Part shown: positions 25,496-34,215 of the stretch, piece by piece
Layout of the letters: the number at the start of each line of letters is the position of its first letter
Position numbering within the stretch: position 1 is the first letter of the stretch
NCBI GenBank assembly: GCA_031374115.1
Contig: JANMNO010000039.1
Location: forward strand, 6,111-70,110
DNA: 64,000 bases
Source of the DNA: JAKFWF01 sp031374115
GTDB taxonomy: Bacteria; Pseudomonadota; Alphaproteobacteria; Rhizobiales; Hyphomicrobiaceae
Reading direction: 5' to 3'
The notes under the pieces: generated by a model
Seen by the model: the letters and a program-made list of their open reading frames with translations, nothing else
Database searches by the model: none
What the model was told of the DNA's origin: nothing
Position numbers and translations under genes: made by a program

Positions 25496-27085
25496 TCAGT
25501 GCCGGAAGTGGCGCATGCTGGTGAAGACCATGGCCAGGCCGCGCTCGTCGGCGGCTTTGATCACTTCGTCGTCGCGCATGGAGCCGCCGGGTTGGATCAC
25601 GGCTGTTGCCCCGGCCTTTGCAGCCGCGATCAAGCCGTCGGCAAATGGGAAGAATGCGTCGGATGCGACCACAGCGCCCTTTGCCAGCGTCTCCGGCAGT
25701 CCCGCTGCCTTTGCCGCTTCAGCAGCTTTCCAAGCTGCGATCCTCGAACTATCGATGCGGCTCATTTGGCCAGCGCCGATGCCGACGGTGGATCCGTCTT
25801 TAACGTAAACGATCGCATTTGACTTCACATGCTTGGCGACCTTGAACGCAAACTGCATATCGGCGAATTCAGCTTCGGTCGGTTGGCGCTTGGTGACAAC
25901 CCTCAAAGGCGCCGCCTCGACGATAGCGTTGTCGCGCGACTGCACCAGAAGGCCACCGGCGACGGATCGCACCGTGATCCCGCTGGCGGCCGCATCGGGC
26001 AGCCCACCCGTTGTCAGCAATCGCAAATTCTTCTTCGACGCAAAGATTACTTTCGCTTCGGGCGTGGCATCCGGCGCGATCACGACCTCGGTAAAAATCT
26101 TGGTGATCTCCTCTGCCGCCTCTGCATCGATGGTGCGGTTGAGCGCGATGATGCCGCCAAATGCGCTAACGGGATCGCAGCGCAGCGCCGCAAGGTAAGC
26201 GGCCTTCGAAGTTATTCCGTGCGCCGCACCACATGGGTTCGCGTGCTTGATGATCGCGACCGCCGCACTCTTGGCCGGATCGAACTCAGCGACGAGCTCG
26301 AACGCCGCGTCGGTGTCGTTGAGGTTGTTGTATGACAGCTCCTTGCCTTGATGCTGAATCGCTGTCGCAATGCCGCGGCGTTGTTCCTGAGTCTTGTAGA
26401 AGGCAGCCCACTGATGCGGGTTTTCGCCATATCGCAACTCTTGAACGAGATGCCCGCCGAACGCCCGCCACGATGGCGCCGTCTGTCCGAGCTCAGTTGC
26501 AAACCACGTGCTGATGGCAGCGTCGTACGCAGCCGTGCGAGCATAAGCTTTAGCTGCGAGCTTCTTGCGCAGCGCGAGCGTTGTGGCGCCACCGTTGGCC
26601 TCAAGCTCGGCTTCGACAACCGAGTAATCGTCGGGCGAAACCACAACCGCGACACCGTCGTGATTTTTTGCCGCCGCGCGGATCATTGCCGGCCCACCGA
26701 TGTCGATATTCTCGATACAGTGATCGTAAGCCGCGCCCGCCGCGATCGTCGCCTCGAACGGGTACAGGGTTACGACCAGGAGGTCGATCGGTGCGATCCC
26801 ATGCGTATCAGCCGCCGCGTCGTGCTCGGGGTTGCCTCGGATGGCGAGAAGCCCACCGTGCACCTTGGGATGCAGCGTCTTCACCCGGCCATCCATCATT
26901 TCGGGGAAGCCGGTGTGCTCCGATACATCAGTTACCGGCAAGCCAGAAGCCTTTAGCGCCGCCGCTGTGCCGCCCGTCGAGAGCAACACGACGCCGCGCG
27001 CGCTCAACTTTTGAGCGAACTCGATCAGTCCAGTCTTATCGGAAACGGAGATCAGCGCACGGCGCACTTTGGCAAGATCACTCAT
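25496..27085 (-). CDS. purH: Bifunctional AICAR transformylase/IMP cyclohydrolase
   Basis: PurH performs the last two steps of IMP synthesis: formylation of AICAR and ring closure. The 529-residue protein is full length. The N-terminal cyclohydrolase domain has ALISVSDKTGL, LLSTGGTAAAL and the MMDGRVKTLHPKVHGGLL motif. The transformylase domain has LSYNNLNDTDAAFELV, IIKHANPCG with the catalytic Lys and His, and the terminal GGSMRDDEVI. The ATG at 27085 overlaps the end of the upstream heparinase-like gene by 4 bases, so the two are translated in series. Confidence 0.96.
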   Translation of the reverse strand: MSDLAKVRRALISVSDKTGLIEFAQKLSARGVVLLSTGGTAAALKASGLPVTDVSEHTGFPEMMDGRVKTLHPKVHGGLLAIRGNPEHDAAADTHGIAPIDLLVVTLYPFEATIAAGAAYDHCIENIDIGGPAMIRAAAKNHDGVAVVVSPDDYSVVEAELEANGGATTLALRKKLAAKAYARTAAYDAAISTWFATELGQTAPSWRAFGGHLVQELRYGENPHQWAAFYKTQEQRRGIATAIQHQGKELSYNNLNDTDAAFELVAEFDPAKSAAVAIIKHANPCGAAHGITSKAAYLAALRCDPVSAFGGIIALNRTIDAEAAEEITKIFTEVVIAPDATPEAKVIFASKKNLRLLTTGGLPDAAASGITVRSVAGGLLVQSRDNAIVEAAPLRVVTKRQPTEAEFADMQFAFKVAKHVKSNAIVYVKDGSTVGIGAGQMSRIDSSRIAAWKAAEAAKAAGLPETLAKGAVVASDAFFPFADGLIAAAKAGATAVIQPGGSMRDDEVIKAADERGLAMVFTSMRHFRH

Positions 27086-28785
27086 TCTGCTTGCTCCATA
27101 CTCCAGCGCACTTCGCTTTCGCCGAAGGTCGCTCCGCGCAATACGATCTGAACGGACCGACGGGGGCCGGTGATTTCCGCGTAGTGCACACTGTCCTCGA
27201 TCGAGAGCTGGGCGCCCGTCGCCTTGAAACGCCACCGCTGACCATCACCCAGCTTCAGATCGACCTGGTCGCTCGCCGGATCGGGAACACACTCAACGTT
27301 GACATCCAAATGAAAGTGGATCGCGAATGGCACATCCTGCGGCAGGCGGAGTTGCCCACGCTGGGGTCCCAGCCGATCGACACCGGCAAACCGTTTACCG
27401 TTCGCGTCGATTTCGATCCGGCGCCGGTGCAGCAACTTGAACCTGTGGAAATAGCCGTCGTGGAACGCTTCGACCTCGGCGGCGCTTTCGCTTTCGCGCA
27501 AACTATGGCGAACTCCATCCGGTCCGCTGATCGGCACGCCGCCGATCAAATCTTGCAGCCGCTCATTGCGCACGAGCCTCGACGACGATCTGCCACCAAG
27601 GCATACCGTATTGTGGCTAGCCGTCGCTCGCGCGGCCGCCGACCATTCTTCGTTGGCAGCGACGGGTGCACCGCCGTTGACGAAAATGGCATGTGCACCG
27701 GAGCTTACTTCAATGGATAAGCAGCCCGCATGCGCCAACCCCGCGAGCTCCAATTCCGGCGGGCTGCCTATGTCCATGAGAATGATGAGCGAGCCACGTT
27801 CCAGTCGCAGATACTTGGAATGGGAGGCGCTTGCCAACTTATCGTGCGGCCGATCGTCGTAAGCGAGCACGGTCGACAGCACATCGATCATGTGGGCAGA
27901 CATGCCGTTGAAACGACCCAGGCGGCCATCTCCAAGCCGCATGTACTGGACCATCTTCAACATCCGCCGCACGGTATCGTCCAAACCGTCTGGTAGTTTG
28001 CGCTCGCGCGTGACAAAGCATTGCCGAAGAGGCAGGAAATCCAAGAGCAATTCGATCAGTGCGCCGGGGTTGCGGGTGATGTGACCGCCATCGGGCAAGA
28101 TCTGTTTATCGAGTTCCGCTTTGAACGCTGCGCCCAAACCTTCAAGGTTATGATCGTGACCGGCGATGCACAGTGCGCCCATCAGCAACGCCGTCAGCGT
28201 TTCCAGGCGTTGTTGTCCTTCCGGCGCGTCACGCCAGGTGGCCGACATATAGACGAAATGATCGGCCAGACAGTCGGTAGTTGCATCGTACGTTGTCTGA
28301 TCGATGCCATCGAGGATGAGCGGTGCATTCACGATCCAAGACATCATGCGGCGCCCTGCGACAGCCGGTTCCCAGACGATGGCTTTTGAGGGCCTACCAT
28401 GCGCTCGTTGCCAGTCCGCAACCAGCGCGAGCGCGAAATCCCGCGCCCCGGCGTGTCCAGCCGCATAAAAGTGGCGCAGCCAACCGAAGCCGTGCAATTC
28501 TCGCGCCCAGGTTGGGCTCGGCGGCACCACATCGAATACGGATTGGCCTTCGAGCATCGCCACCGTCCCGGCAAGGCCGAAGTGGCCGAACTCGGCCTCA
28601 CTGGGGAAACTTGGATCGCTGCTACGCAAGTCTTGTGGAACGATCAGCAGCTTGTCGGCGATCGGCGCTCCATAACGCCATTTCAGCATCGGTGATCGAT
28701 TTAGCCGTGCGGATGCGGACCGGCACGACCGGTCGACCATAAGCTTCGCCAGCCGTGTTCGCTCGGCGAGCGTCAGCCGCGACAT
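27082..28785 (-). CDS. Heparinase II/III family protein
   Basis: The 567-residue protein resembles heparinase II/III family lyases: an alpha-helical toroid in the first half (FGWLRHFYAAGHAGARDFAL, LPDGGHITRNPGALIELLLDFLPLR) and a beta-sandwich second half with ATASHNTVCLGGRSSSRL and FHDGYFHRFKLLHRRRIEI. The motifs DGGHI and SHNTV are the family signatures, the second holding a catalytic-zone His. No signal peptide is seen, so a cytoplasmic or non-classical role is possible. Substrate unknown; in Hyphomicrobiales this gene is commonly tied to purH and rsmB. The ATG at 28785 is chosen; the frame continues upstream to a TTG at 28842. Its stop overlaps the purH start. Confidence 0.87.
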   Translation of the reverse strand: MSRLTLAERTRLAKLMVDRSCRSASARLNRSPMLKWRYGAPIADKLLIVPQDLRSSDPSFPSEAEFGHFGLAGTVAMLEGQSVFDVVPPSPTWARELHGFGWLRHFYAAGHAGARDFALALVADWQRAHGRPSKAIVWEPAVAGRRMMSWIVNAPLILDGIDQTTYDATTDCLADHFVYMSATWRDAPEGQQRLETLTALLMGALCIAGHDHNLEGLGAAFKAELDKQILPDGGHITRNPGALIELLLDFLPLRQCFVTRERKLPDGLDDTVRRMLKMVQYMRLGDGRLGRFNGMSAHMIDVLSTVLAYDDRPHDKLASASHSKYLRLERGSLIILMDIGSPPELELAGLAHAGCLSIEVSSGAHAIFVNGGAPVAANEEWSAAARATASHNTVCLGGRSSSRLVRNERLQDLIGGVPISGPDGVRHSLRESESAAEVEAFHDGYFHRFKLLHRRRIEIDANGKRFAGVDRLGPQRGQLRLPQDVPFAIHFHLDVNVECVPDPASDQVDLKLGDGQRWRFKATGAQLSIEDSVHYAEITGPRRSVQIVLRGATFGESEVRWSMEQAE

Positions 28786-28867
28786 GGTTGAGTGATCCAA
28801 TCCATGCCTGTTCGAATAAACTATGTGTGGGCTGCTAAACAAGGGCGGCAGGTGACAAGCCTGTGCA

Positions 28868-30226
28868 TCAAGCGACCTTGATCAGTCGCGCCGCATAAAA
28901 GCCATCGAGCCCCGACAGTCCCGGGACTTCTGAGGGTGCGTGGAAAGGCAGGGTTCGAAGATCACCAACCTCGGTTATCCAGTCGCGATCGCCCCCAAAT
29001 TCTTCGGCGCGGATCGGCTCGCGCTTAACCTGTGGATTGGCGGCTAGCAGGCGTTCGGTTTGCTCGATGCCTTCTTCCGGCTCCAGCGAGCAAGTGCAGA
29101 ACACAATCGCCCCGCCAGCCTTTACCAAAGTCACCGCATGATCGAGCAATAGCGCCTGCAATGGCACCAGCTTCGCCATGTCGGTCGATCTCTTGAGGTG
29201 CAGGATATCGGGGTGGCGGCGGATGGTGCCGGTGGCCGAGCATGGCGCATCGAGCAGCACCGCATCGAACAGCTTAGCCGGTTGCCACTGTATCGCGTCG
29301 GCGGCAATGACTTCCGCCTTCAATGCGAGCCGCGCCAGATTGGCCGACAAGCGCGACAAACGTTCGGCGGATTGATCGACTGCGGTGACCAGCGCGCCGC
29401 TGGCAGCCAGTGCCGCCGTCTTGCCGCCTGGAGCCGCACAAAGGTCGGCGATGCGCTTGCCGGCAACATCACCTAGTAGCTTTGCAGGAAGCGCTGCGGC
29501 CGCATCTTGGACCCACCAACCGCCTTCGAGATAGCCCGGGAGGTCCTCGATGCGCCCTTCCGCTGACATCCGCAGCGAGCCTGTACGCAATACGGTTGCC
29601 CCCAAACGCGCGGCCCACCCAACGGGATCATCCTTCACACTGATATCGAGCGCGGCTTGCGCTAGGGAAGCTTCGGCAATTTTCAGCGCCGTCGTGTCGC
29701 CGTAGACTGAAACCCAGCGCTGCCACAGCCATGCTGGAATGTTCAAGCGTGCCGCTTCCGTTTGCGCGGCGATAATTTCGCGTCCGCGTTCCGAGGTCCG
29801 TCGCAATACCGCGTTGGCAAGTTTGCCAAAGCGACGCGCACCGCCGTCGTGCCGGCATTGCTCAACCGCGATATTGATAACCGCGTGCGGAGCCGAATCG
29901 AGAAACAAAAGCTGGGCAGCTGCCGTCAACAATATCGGGGTCAGGTTGCCGCGCTTATCGGGCAATGGTTTATCCAGAAACGTCGCGAGTACGGCTTCCA
30001 GCTGGCCTTGCCGGCGCAAAACAGTGGATGCGATCATCCGAGCCAGAGCCCGGTCGCGCGGCTCGAGGTCCCGGAACTGCGGCAGACCGTGAGCCTTGGC
30101 GATCGCATCGTCCAATGCGCGCCTGTCGCGCAGCACCGCCGCAATCAAAAGTACAGCTAGTTGCCGCGCCTGGAAGCCGGATGGCAATCGCACAACGCTT
30201 CCACCATGAACGCCAGTATAACCCAT
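28868..30226 (-). CDS. rsmB: RsmB/NOP2-family rRNA (cytosine-5) methyltransferase
   Basis: This 452-residue enzyme methylates a cytosine in 16S rRNA (C967 in E. coli RsmB). An N-terminal NusB-like RNA-binding domain (residues about 10-150, with LEPRDRALARMIASTVLRR) precedes the methyltransferase domain. The SAM site is DLCAAPGGKTAALAA, and the two catalytic cysteines are in DAPCSATGTIRRHPD and FCTCSLEPEEG. The ATG at 30226 has GGAG about 9 bases upstream and lies 5 bases after the htpX stop. The heparinase-like gene follows. Confidence 0.92.
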   Translation of the reverse strand: MGYTGVHGGSVVRLPSGFQARQLAVLLIAAVLRDRRALDDAIAKAHGLPQFRDLEPRDRALARMIASTVLRRQGQLEAVLATFLDKPLPDKRGNLTPILLTAAAQLLFLDSAPHAVINIAVEQCRHDGGARRFGKLANAVLRRTSERGREIIAAQTEAARLNIPAWLWQRWVSVYGDTTALKIAEASLAQAALDISVKDDPVGWAARLGATVLRTGSLRMSAEGRIEDLPGYLEGGWWVQDAAAALPAKLLGDVAGKRIADLCAAPGGKTAALAASGALVTAVDQSAERLSRLSANLARLALKAEVIAADAIQWQPAKLFDAVLLDAPCSATGTIRRHPDILHLKRSTDMAKLVPLQALLLDHAVTLVKAGGAIVFCTCSLEPEEGIEQTERLLAANPQVKREPIRAEEFGGDRDWITEVGDLRTLPFHAPSEVPGLSGLDGFYAARLIKVA

Positions 30227-30231
30227 CGACT

Positions 30232-31197
30232 TCAACTCCAGGGCCCGCGCTGCGCGTCGCTGGCCCAGGGAGGCAACGGTCGACCGGTAGCCGGCGATAC
30301 TGGGGGCAGGAACGTGCCCCCGCGCGAATCCTGGGCCATTCCCCACTCCTGCGCGAGCTTTTCGAGTTCGGCAACCCTGTTCTCAGTGCTCGGATGAGTG
30401 GAAAAGAGATTATCCATGCCGCGACCAGTCAGCGGGTTGATGATGAACATGTGCGCCGAGGCAGGAATGCGCTGAACCGATTCGTTACGCAGCCCGCCTC
30501 GAACAGCGTTCTGGATCCGGATCAGCGCCGAGGCCAGCCACAACGGATTGCCACAGATACGCGCGCCGATCTGATCGGCCTGATATTCGCGCGACCGGCT
30601 GATCGCCATGTGCACGAGCGTAGCGGCAATCGGTGCGACGAGTGCGGCCAAGAGCGTTCCGAGCATGCCGGTTCGGCCGTTGCGGCCACTGCCGAAGATC
30701 ATGCCGAACTGCAGCATGTTCGCAAACATTGAGATGGCGCCGCCAATCGAAGCTGCAACCGTCATGGTCAAGGTATCACGGTTTTTGATGTGGCCGAGTT
30801 CGTGCGCCATCACGCCAGAGATCTCCTCCGTCGACAGCATGTCGATCAGTCCGGTTGAGGCACACAGCGCGGAGTTTTGCGGATTGCGGCCGGTTGCAAA
30901 GGCGTTAGGCTGTGGTGAATTCATCATATAGAGCGCGGGCTTGGGTAGCCCCGCGCGCTGGCTCAACTCGTCGACAAGACGATGGAAATCCGGCGCCGAT
31001 AGCTCGTCGACTTCTTTGGCGCCATGCATGCGCAATACGATCTTGTCCGATTTCCAGTAGGTGACGAGGTTTATTGCCAAGGCGACCGCGAAAGCGATCA
31101 AGAAGCCTCCCCTGCCTCCGACCAATGCGCCCATGCTGGCGAATATTCCGGTCATGATGAGCAGTAAAAGTCCGGTTTTCAGGAAGTTGCTCGGCAT
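30232..31197 (-). CDS. htpX: Membrane zinc protease HtpX
   Basis: HtpX is an inner-membrane metalloprotease that degrades damaged membrane proteins with FtsH. The 321-residue protein has two N-terminal helices (residues about 8-24 and 30-48), the zinc motif HELGH at residues 132-136 with the third ligand in the SREYQAD segment, and two further helices between them near residues 145-200. The C-terminus has LFSTHPSTENRVAEL, typical of the family. It is divergent from the SDHAF4-like gene and cotranscribed with rsmB. Confidence 0.95.
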   Translation of the reverse strand: MPSNFLKTGLLLLIMTGIFASMGALVGGRGGFLIAFAVALAINLVTYWKSDKIVLRMHGAKEVDELSAPDFHRLVDELSQRAGLPKPALYMMNSPQPNAFATGRNPQNSALCASTGLIDMLSTEEISGVMAHELGHIKNRDTLTMTVAASIGGAISMFANMLQFGMIFGSGRNGRTGMLGTLLAALVAPIAATLVHMAISRSREYQADQIGARICGNPLWLASALIRIQNAVRGGLRNESVQRIPASAHMFIINPLTGRGMDNLFSTHPSTENRVAELEKLAQEWGMAQDSRGGTFLPPVSPATGRPLPPWASDAQRGPWS

Positions 31198-31316
31198 TCT
31201 CGTCCTCGCATCGCATATGAGCGGCGCTCGATGGCCGACCCACGTGACTAATGTAAATCGCTACATATATAAGATGATAAGCGGCACTGTCCCAGGGCGG
31301 GACCGGAGATACGAAG

Positions 31317-31547
31317 ATGAATGACTTGGCTCGATCTGCGGCAGACCCGATACTGTCTCAGGACAATGAGATTCCTGCCCGTCAACTTTCTCCTGAGGCC
31401 CAGCGCGCACTAAGCGAAGCTGCCGAGCGCCGCCGCATTCGAGATGATCAAGCAGCGTCACGGCCAAAAGAGATCGGCGGCCGCAACGGCCCCGATCCTG
31501 TTCGATATGGGGACTGGGAAAAGGGTGGGATCGCCTGGGACTTTTAG
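31317..31547 (+). CDS. DUF1674/SDHAF4-like small protein
   Basis: The 76-residue protein ends with GGRNGPDPVRYGDWEKGGIAWDF-like residues (positions 54-76), matching the C-terminal signature of SDHAF4/DUF1674. In mitochondria SDHAF4 shields the flavinated subunit of succinate dehydrogenase during assembly, so a similar role in complex II assembly is inferred. The N-terminal half is polar and helical. It is divergent from htpX across 119 bases; a 13-bp inverted repeat follows its stop. Confidence 0.85.
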   Translation: MNDLARSAADPILSQDNEIPARQLSPEAQRALSEAAERRRIRDDQAASRPKEIGGRNGPDPVRYGDWEKGGIAWDF

Positions 31548-31558
31548 TTTTCGGGTGT

Positions 31559-31590
31559 CGATGTTCAAAATCGGGACATTTTGAGCATCG
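31559..31590. terminator. 13-bp inverted repeat after the SDHAF4-like gene
   Basis: CGATGTTCAAAAT (31559-31571) pairs with ATTTTGAGCATCG (31578-31590) over 13 positions with one G-T pair and a 6-base loop. It begins 12 bases after the stop. There is no U-run, and the long AT-rich stem is unlike a classic terminator, so it could also be an operator or a transcript-end stabiliser. Confidence 0.45.
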
Positions 31591-31807
31591 TCATTCTGCG
31601 ACTTGAGCAACCGGTTGAAGCAGACGGACGGCATGAACCGTGGTCACACTGCGAAATATCGTTCATTTTTCAGTTAGTTAGCTATACTCTGCTTACACGT
31701 TAATCTGTTGTAAACTTTCCCCAACGTCAGTCAATGAAATGCTCGTTTCGGGCATTCTGGTTGCATTCCCCTTCGCAAGCGGTCCGCCGCTCGCCCGGAG
31801 GAATGAG

Positions 31808-33076
31808 ATGACCAACACGACCCACAAGCAGATCCGCGACTTCGCCGCGGACGAACGTGGCACGATCGCCGTCATCTTCAGTCTTTGCTCGTTCGTCGTG
31901 GTGATGGCGACCGGCCTTGCCATCGATGTCGGCCGCACCTATCAGGCAAACAACAAGATCAGCGCTGCGATCGACGCAGCAGCGCTCGCCGCCGCCAAAG
32001 GTCTCCGGGTCAACAACCTGAACAATTCCGAGGTGACAACGCTGGCCCAGAAATACTTTGATCAGAACATGAAGGGCGCAGGTGGCGACATCGCCAGGAT
32101 CAATAGCTTTGCTGTCGACATCGACCGGAACAAAGGCTCGGTGGGCATTAACGTGGCGGCCAACGTGCCGATGCTCTTCGCGCGGGTGGGTGGCATCGAG
32201 ACGATTGCGCTACCGAAAAGCAGCGTCGCGATCTTCGACTCGAAAGATATCGAAGTCGGTTTGCAGCTCGATGTGACGGGTTCTATGGGTGGCAGCAAGA
32301 TCGCTGATTTAAAGAGAGCAACGAAGAACCTGCTCGATGTTTTGATCCCAGATAGCCCCACGGGCCAAAAGGTACGCGTGGGCTTCGCGCCCTTCTCCGC
32401 CGGTGTCAACGTCGGCCCCTATCTGAAAGCCGTCGACGGCAACCGCTCGTCGTCCAACAACTGCACGTATGAGCGCCTTACTTCCACTAACGAAACGACC
32501 GACGCTGCCCCAATCGGCCCCGACGCCTTCAAGATCAGTGCGGATTTGCCGGGTGCTCAAGCCTGCCCAAATGCGCCAATCATTCCCATGACCGACAACA
32601 AAGGCATGCTGAAGAGCACAGTCCAAGGCTATAGCGCCAACGGATCGACTGCGGGGCAGCTCGGCGCTTCGTGGGCTTGGTACTTGCTCTCGCCGAACTG
32701 GTCGGCGGTTTGGCCTGCAGCCAGCAAGCCTGCCCCGTATAACGACGGCCGGACGATCAAGACCGTACTTTTGATGACGGACGGCGTGTACAACACAATT
32801 GGCGGATTGAATAAAGGCGACGGATCAGTCGAAGCCGTCAACGCCAGCAAGCTTTCGGTAGATATCTGCAACGGAATGAAGGGTAAAGGCGTGATCGTGT
32901 ACACGGTCGGCTTCGATCTCAACAGCGCCGGCGCCTATAAGGATCGGGTCATCAATACGCTGAGCTCTTGCGCCAGCGAGCCAGCCAAATTCTTCCGCGC
33001 CGAGAACGGCGACGAACTCGAAACCGCCTTTAAGGCGATCGCCGAAGATATCGTGCGGCTGCGCCTTTCGAAGTAA
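31808..33076 (+). CDS. TadG-like pilus-assembly protein with von Willebrand A domain
   Basis: The 422-residue protein has the TadE/TadG N-terminus: FAADERGTIAVIFSLCSF followed by a membrane helix to about residue 42, then DVGRTYQANNKISAAIDAAALAAAKG, so most of it is periplasmic. A von Willebrand A domain starts near residue 150 with the metal-site motif DVTGSMGGSK (Asp155) and includes LLMTDGVYN. TadG proteins accompany Flp pilus machines, but no tad or cpa gene is in the window, so this is an orphan that may bind surfaces or envelope partners. GGAGG 6 bases before the ATG at 31808 supports the start. Confidence 0.87.
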   Translation: MTNTTHKQIRDFAADERGTIAVIFSLCSFVVVMATGLAIDVGRTYQANNKISAAIDAAALAAAKGLRVNNLNNSEVTTLAQKYFDQNMKGAGGDIARINSFAVDIDRNKGSVGINVAANVPMLFARVGGIETIALPKSSVAIFDSKDIEVGLQLDVTGSMGGSKIADLKRATKNLLDVLIPDSPTGQKVRVGFAPFSAGVNVGPYLKAVDGNRSSSNNCTYERLTSTNETTDAAPIGPDAFKISADLPGAQACPNAPIIPMTDNKGMLKSTVQGYSANGSTAGQLGASWAWYLLSPNWSAVWPAASKPAPYNDGRTIKTVLLMTDGVYNTIGGLNKGDGSVEAVNASKLSVDICNGMKGKGVIVYTVGFDLNSAGAYKDRVINTLSSCASEPAKFFRAENGDELETAFKAIAEDIVRLRLSK

Positions 33077-33400
33077 GCGCCGTCTGCCGTCACGACCTTG
33101 GCGTATCGTCGGTCCCCTCCTCCCGATGACACGACCGAGCAGCAAGGGGTCTCGCGTCAGTCTTGCCCGGACTGTACGCGAGGCCCCTTGCCCTATTTCA
33201 ACCACCAACGGAGATACCAATGTACTCTGGCGTTTGATGGCGATGTCCGCTATAAGCCGCCTCGACCGGGTGGGTCAGGCGGCCTCAAATCCGCCTGAGC
33301 CAGCCAAAAGCAGTATTGAAATTTGCTCCCGACCATCTGATCACCGAGACCGCCGTGCTACGGGTTTTCCGACACGGTTCTATGTTGGAGACTTACGTCT
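33077..33400. other. Gene-free region before rpmF with two competing hairpins
   Basis: The 324 bases have no credible gene. Hairpin 1: GCCGCCT (33256-33262) with AGGCGGC (33277-33283), extended by GACC (33264-33267) with GGTC (33273-33276) and a one-base bulge. Hairpin 2: AGGCGG (33277-33282) with CCGCCT (33291-33296). They share the arm at 33277-33283 and so exclude each other, as in an attenuator. They may end the tadG-type transcript or affect rpmF. Confidence 0.4.
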
Positions 33401-33586
33401 ATGGCCGTTCCTAAACGCAAAACATCGCCGATGAAGCGGGGCTTCCGCCGCTCTGCCGATGCCCTGAAGGCGCCGACTTATGTCGAAGACAAGGAGAGCG
33501 GCGAACGCCGCCGCCCGCATCACATCGACATGAAAACCGGTAAGTACCGCGGACGTCAGATTTTAGAGCCGAAAACAGACGTCTGA
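33401..33586 (+). CDS. rpmF: 50S ribosomal protein L32
   Basis: L32 is a small protein of the large ribosomal subunit. The 61-residue product has the canonical start MAVPKRKTSPMKRGFRRSAD and the ETGEYRRPHH-like GERRRPHHIDMKTGKYRGRQ. The zinc cysteines found in some L32 proteins are absent, as is usual in this class. It stands alone on the plus strand between an orphan tadG gene and a small membrane protein gene. The usual neighbour mtgA is not present. Confidence 0.96.
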   Translation: MAVPKRKTSPMKRGFRRSADALKAPTYVEDKESGERRRPHHIDMKTGKYRGRQILEPKTDV

Positions 33587-33693
33587 CCGGCAGCCGGCCG
33601 CTTGAATGACGGGATAACCCGGCACTTGAATTTGCAACCCGATTTCGCATTGTGGCGTGCATAACCGCCCTCAGCACACCCTGGAGTTGTGAA

Positions 33694-34104
33694 ATGTCCT
33701 TGCGCGCCCTGCCGCTTATCGTAATTGCGTTCCTTTTGTACAATGTCATTGTACTCGCCGGCGGCCCCGATCCGAACGCGACGCTCGCGACGAAGATCTT
33801 CTCCATTCCGATGATTAAAGCGACCTGGGTGTTCAGCTGGGGCGACTTTGTACTGCTGATGACGATGATGTTGCTCTTCATCGAGCTCCTAAAATCGACC
33901 TATACGTCCACGGCGTCGCTTCTCGATCACGGCTTATCGATGCTCGTTTTTGTCGTCTGCCTGATCGAATTCATTGTCGTTCCGCAAGCGGCGACATCGA
34001 TCTTCTTCCTGATCATGATTGCGACGCTGATCGACGTCGTCGCCGGTTACACGATCGGTATCCGCGTTGCGCGGCGCGATCTCAACATTGGTGGCGAACA
34101 GTAG
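33694..34104 (+). CDS. Four-helix membrane protein of unknown function
   Basis: The 136-residue protein is almost entirely hydrophobic, with helices at about residues 3-22, 40-64, 74-98 and 100-122, ending in a basic tail (RVARRDLNIGGEQ) on the cytoplasmic side. GGAG about 8 bases before the ATG at 33694 supports translation. I recognise no family. It lies between rpmF and the PAS-GGDEF-EAL gene on the same strand and may be cotranscribed with rpmF. Confidence 0.72.
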   Translation: MSLRALPLIVIAFLLYNVIVLAGGPDPNATLATKIFSIPMIKATWVFSWGDFVLLMTMMLLFIELLKSTYTSTASLLDHGLSMLVFVVCLIEFIVVPQAATSIFFLIMIATLIDVVAGYTIGIRVARRDLNIGGEQ

Positions 34105-34215
34105 GGTCGCGCAAAGTCGAAACATAAGGCTTTCGAAGCGGCTGGAGGCGACTCCGGCCGCTTTTGTGTTCGAGTTGATGATCGAACTTGCGGCCGCTTC
34201 AAGTGTTGTTAGCGT

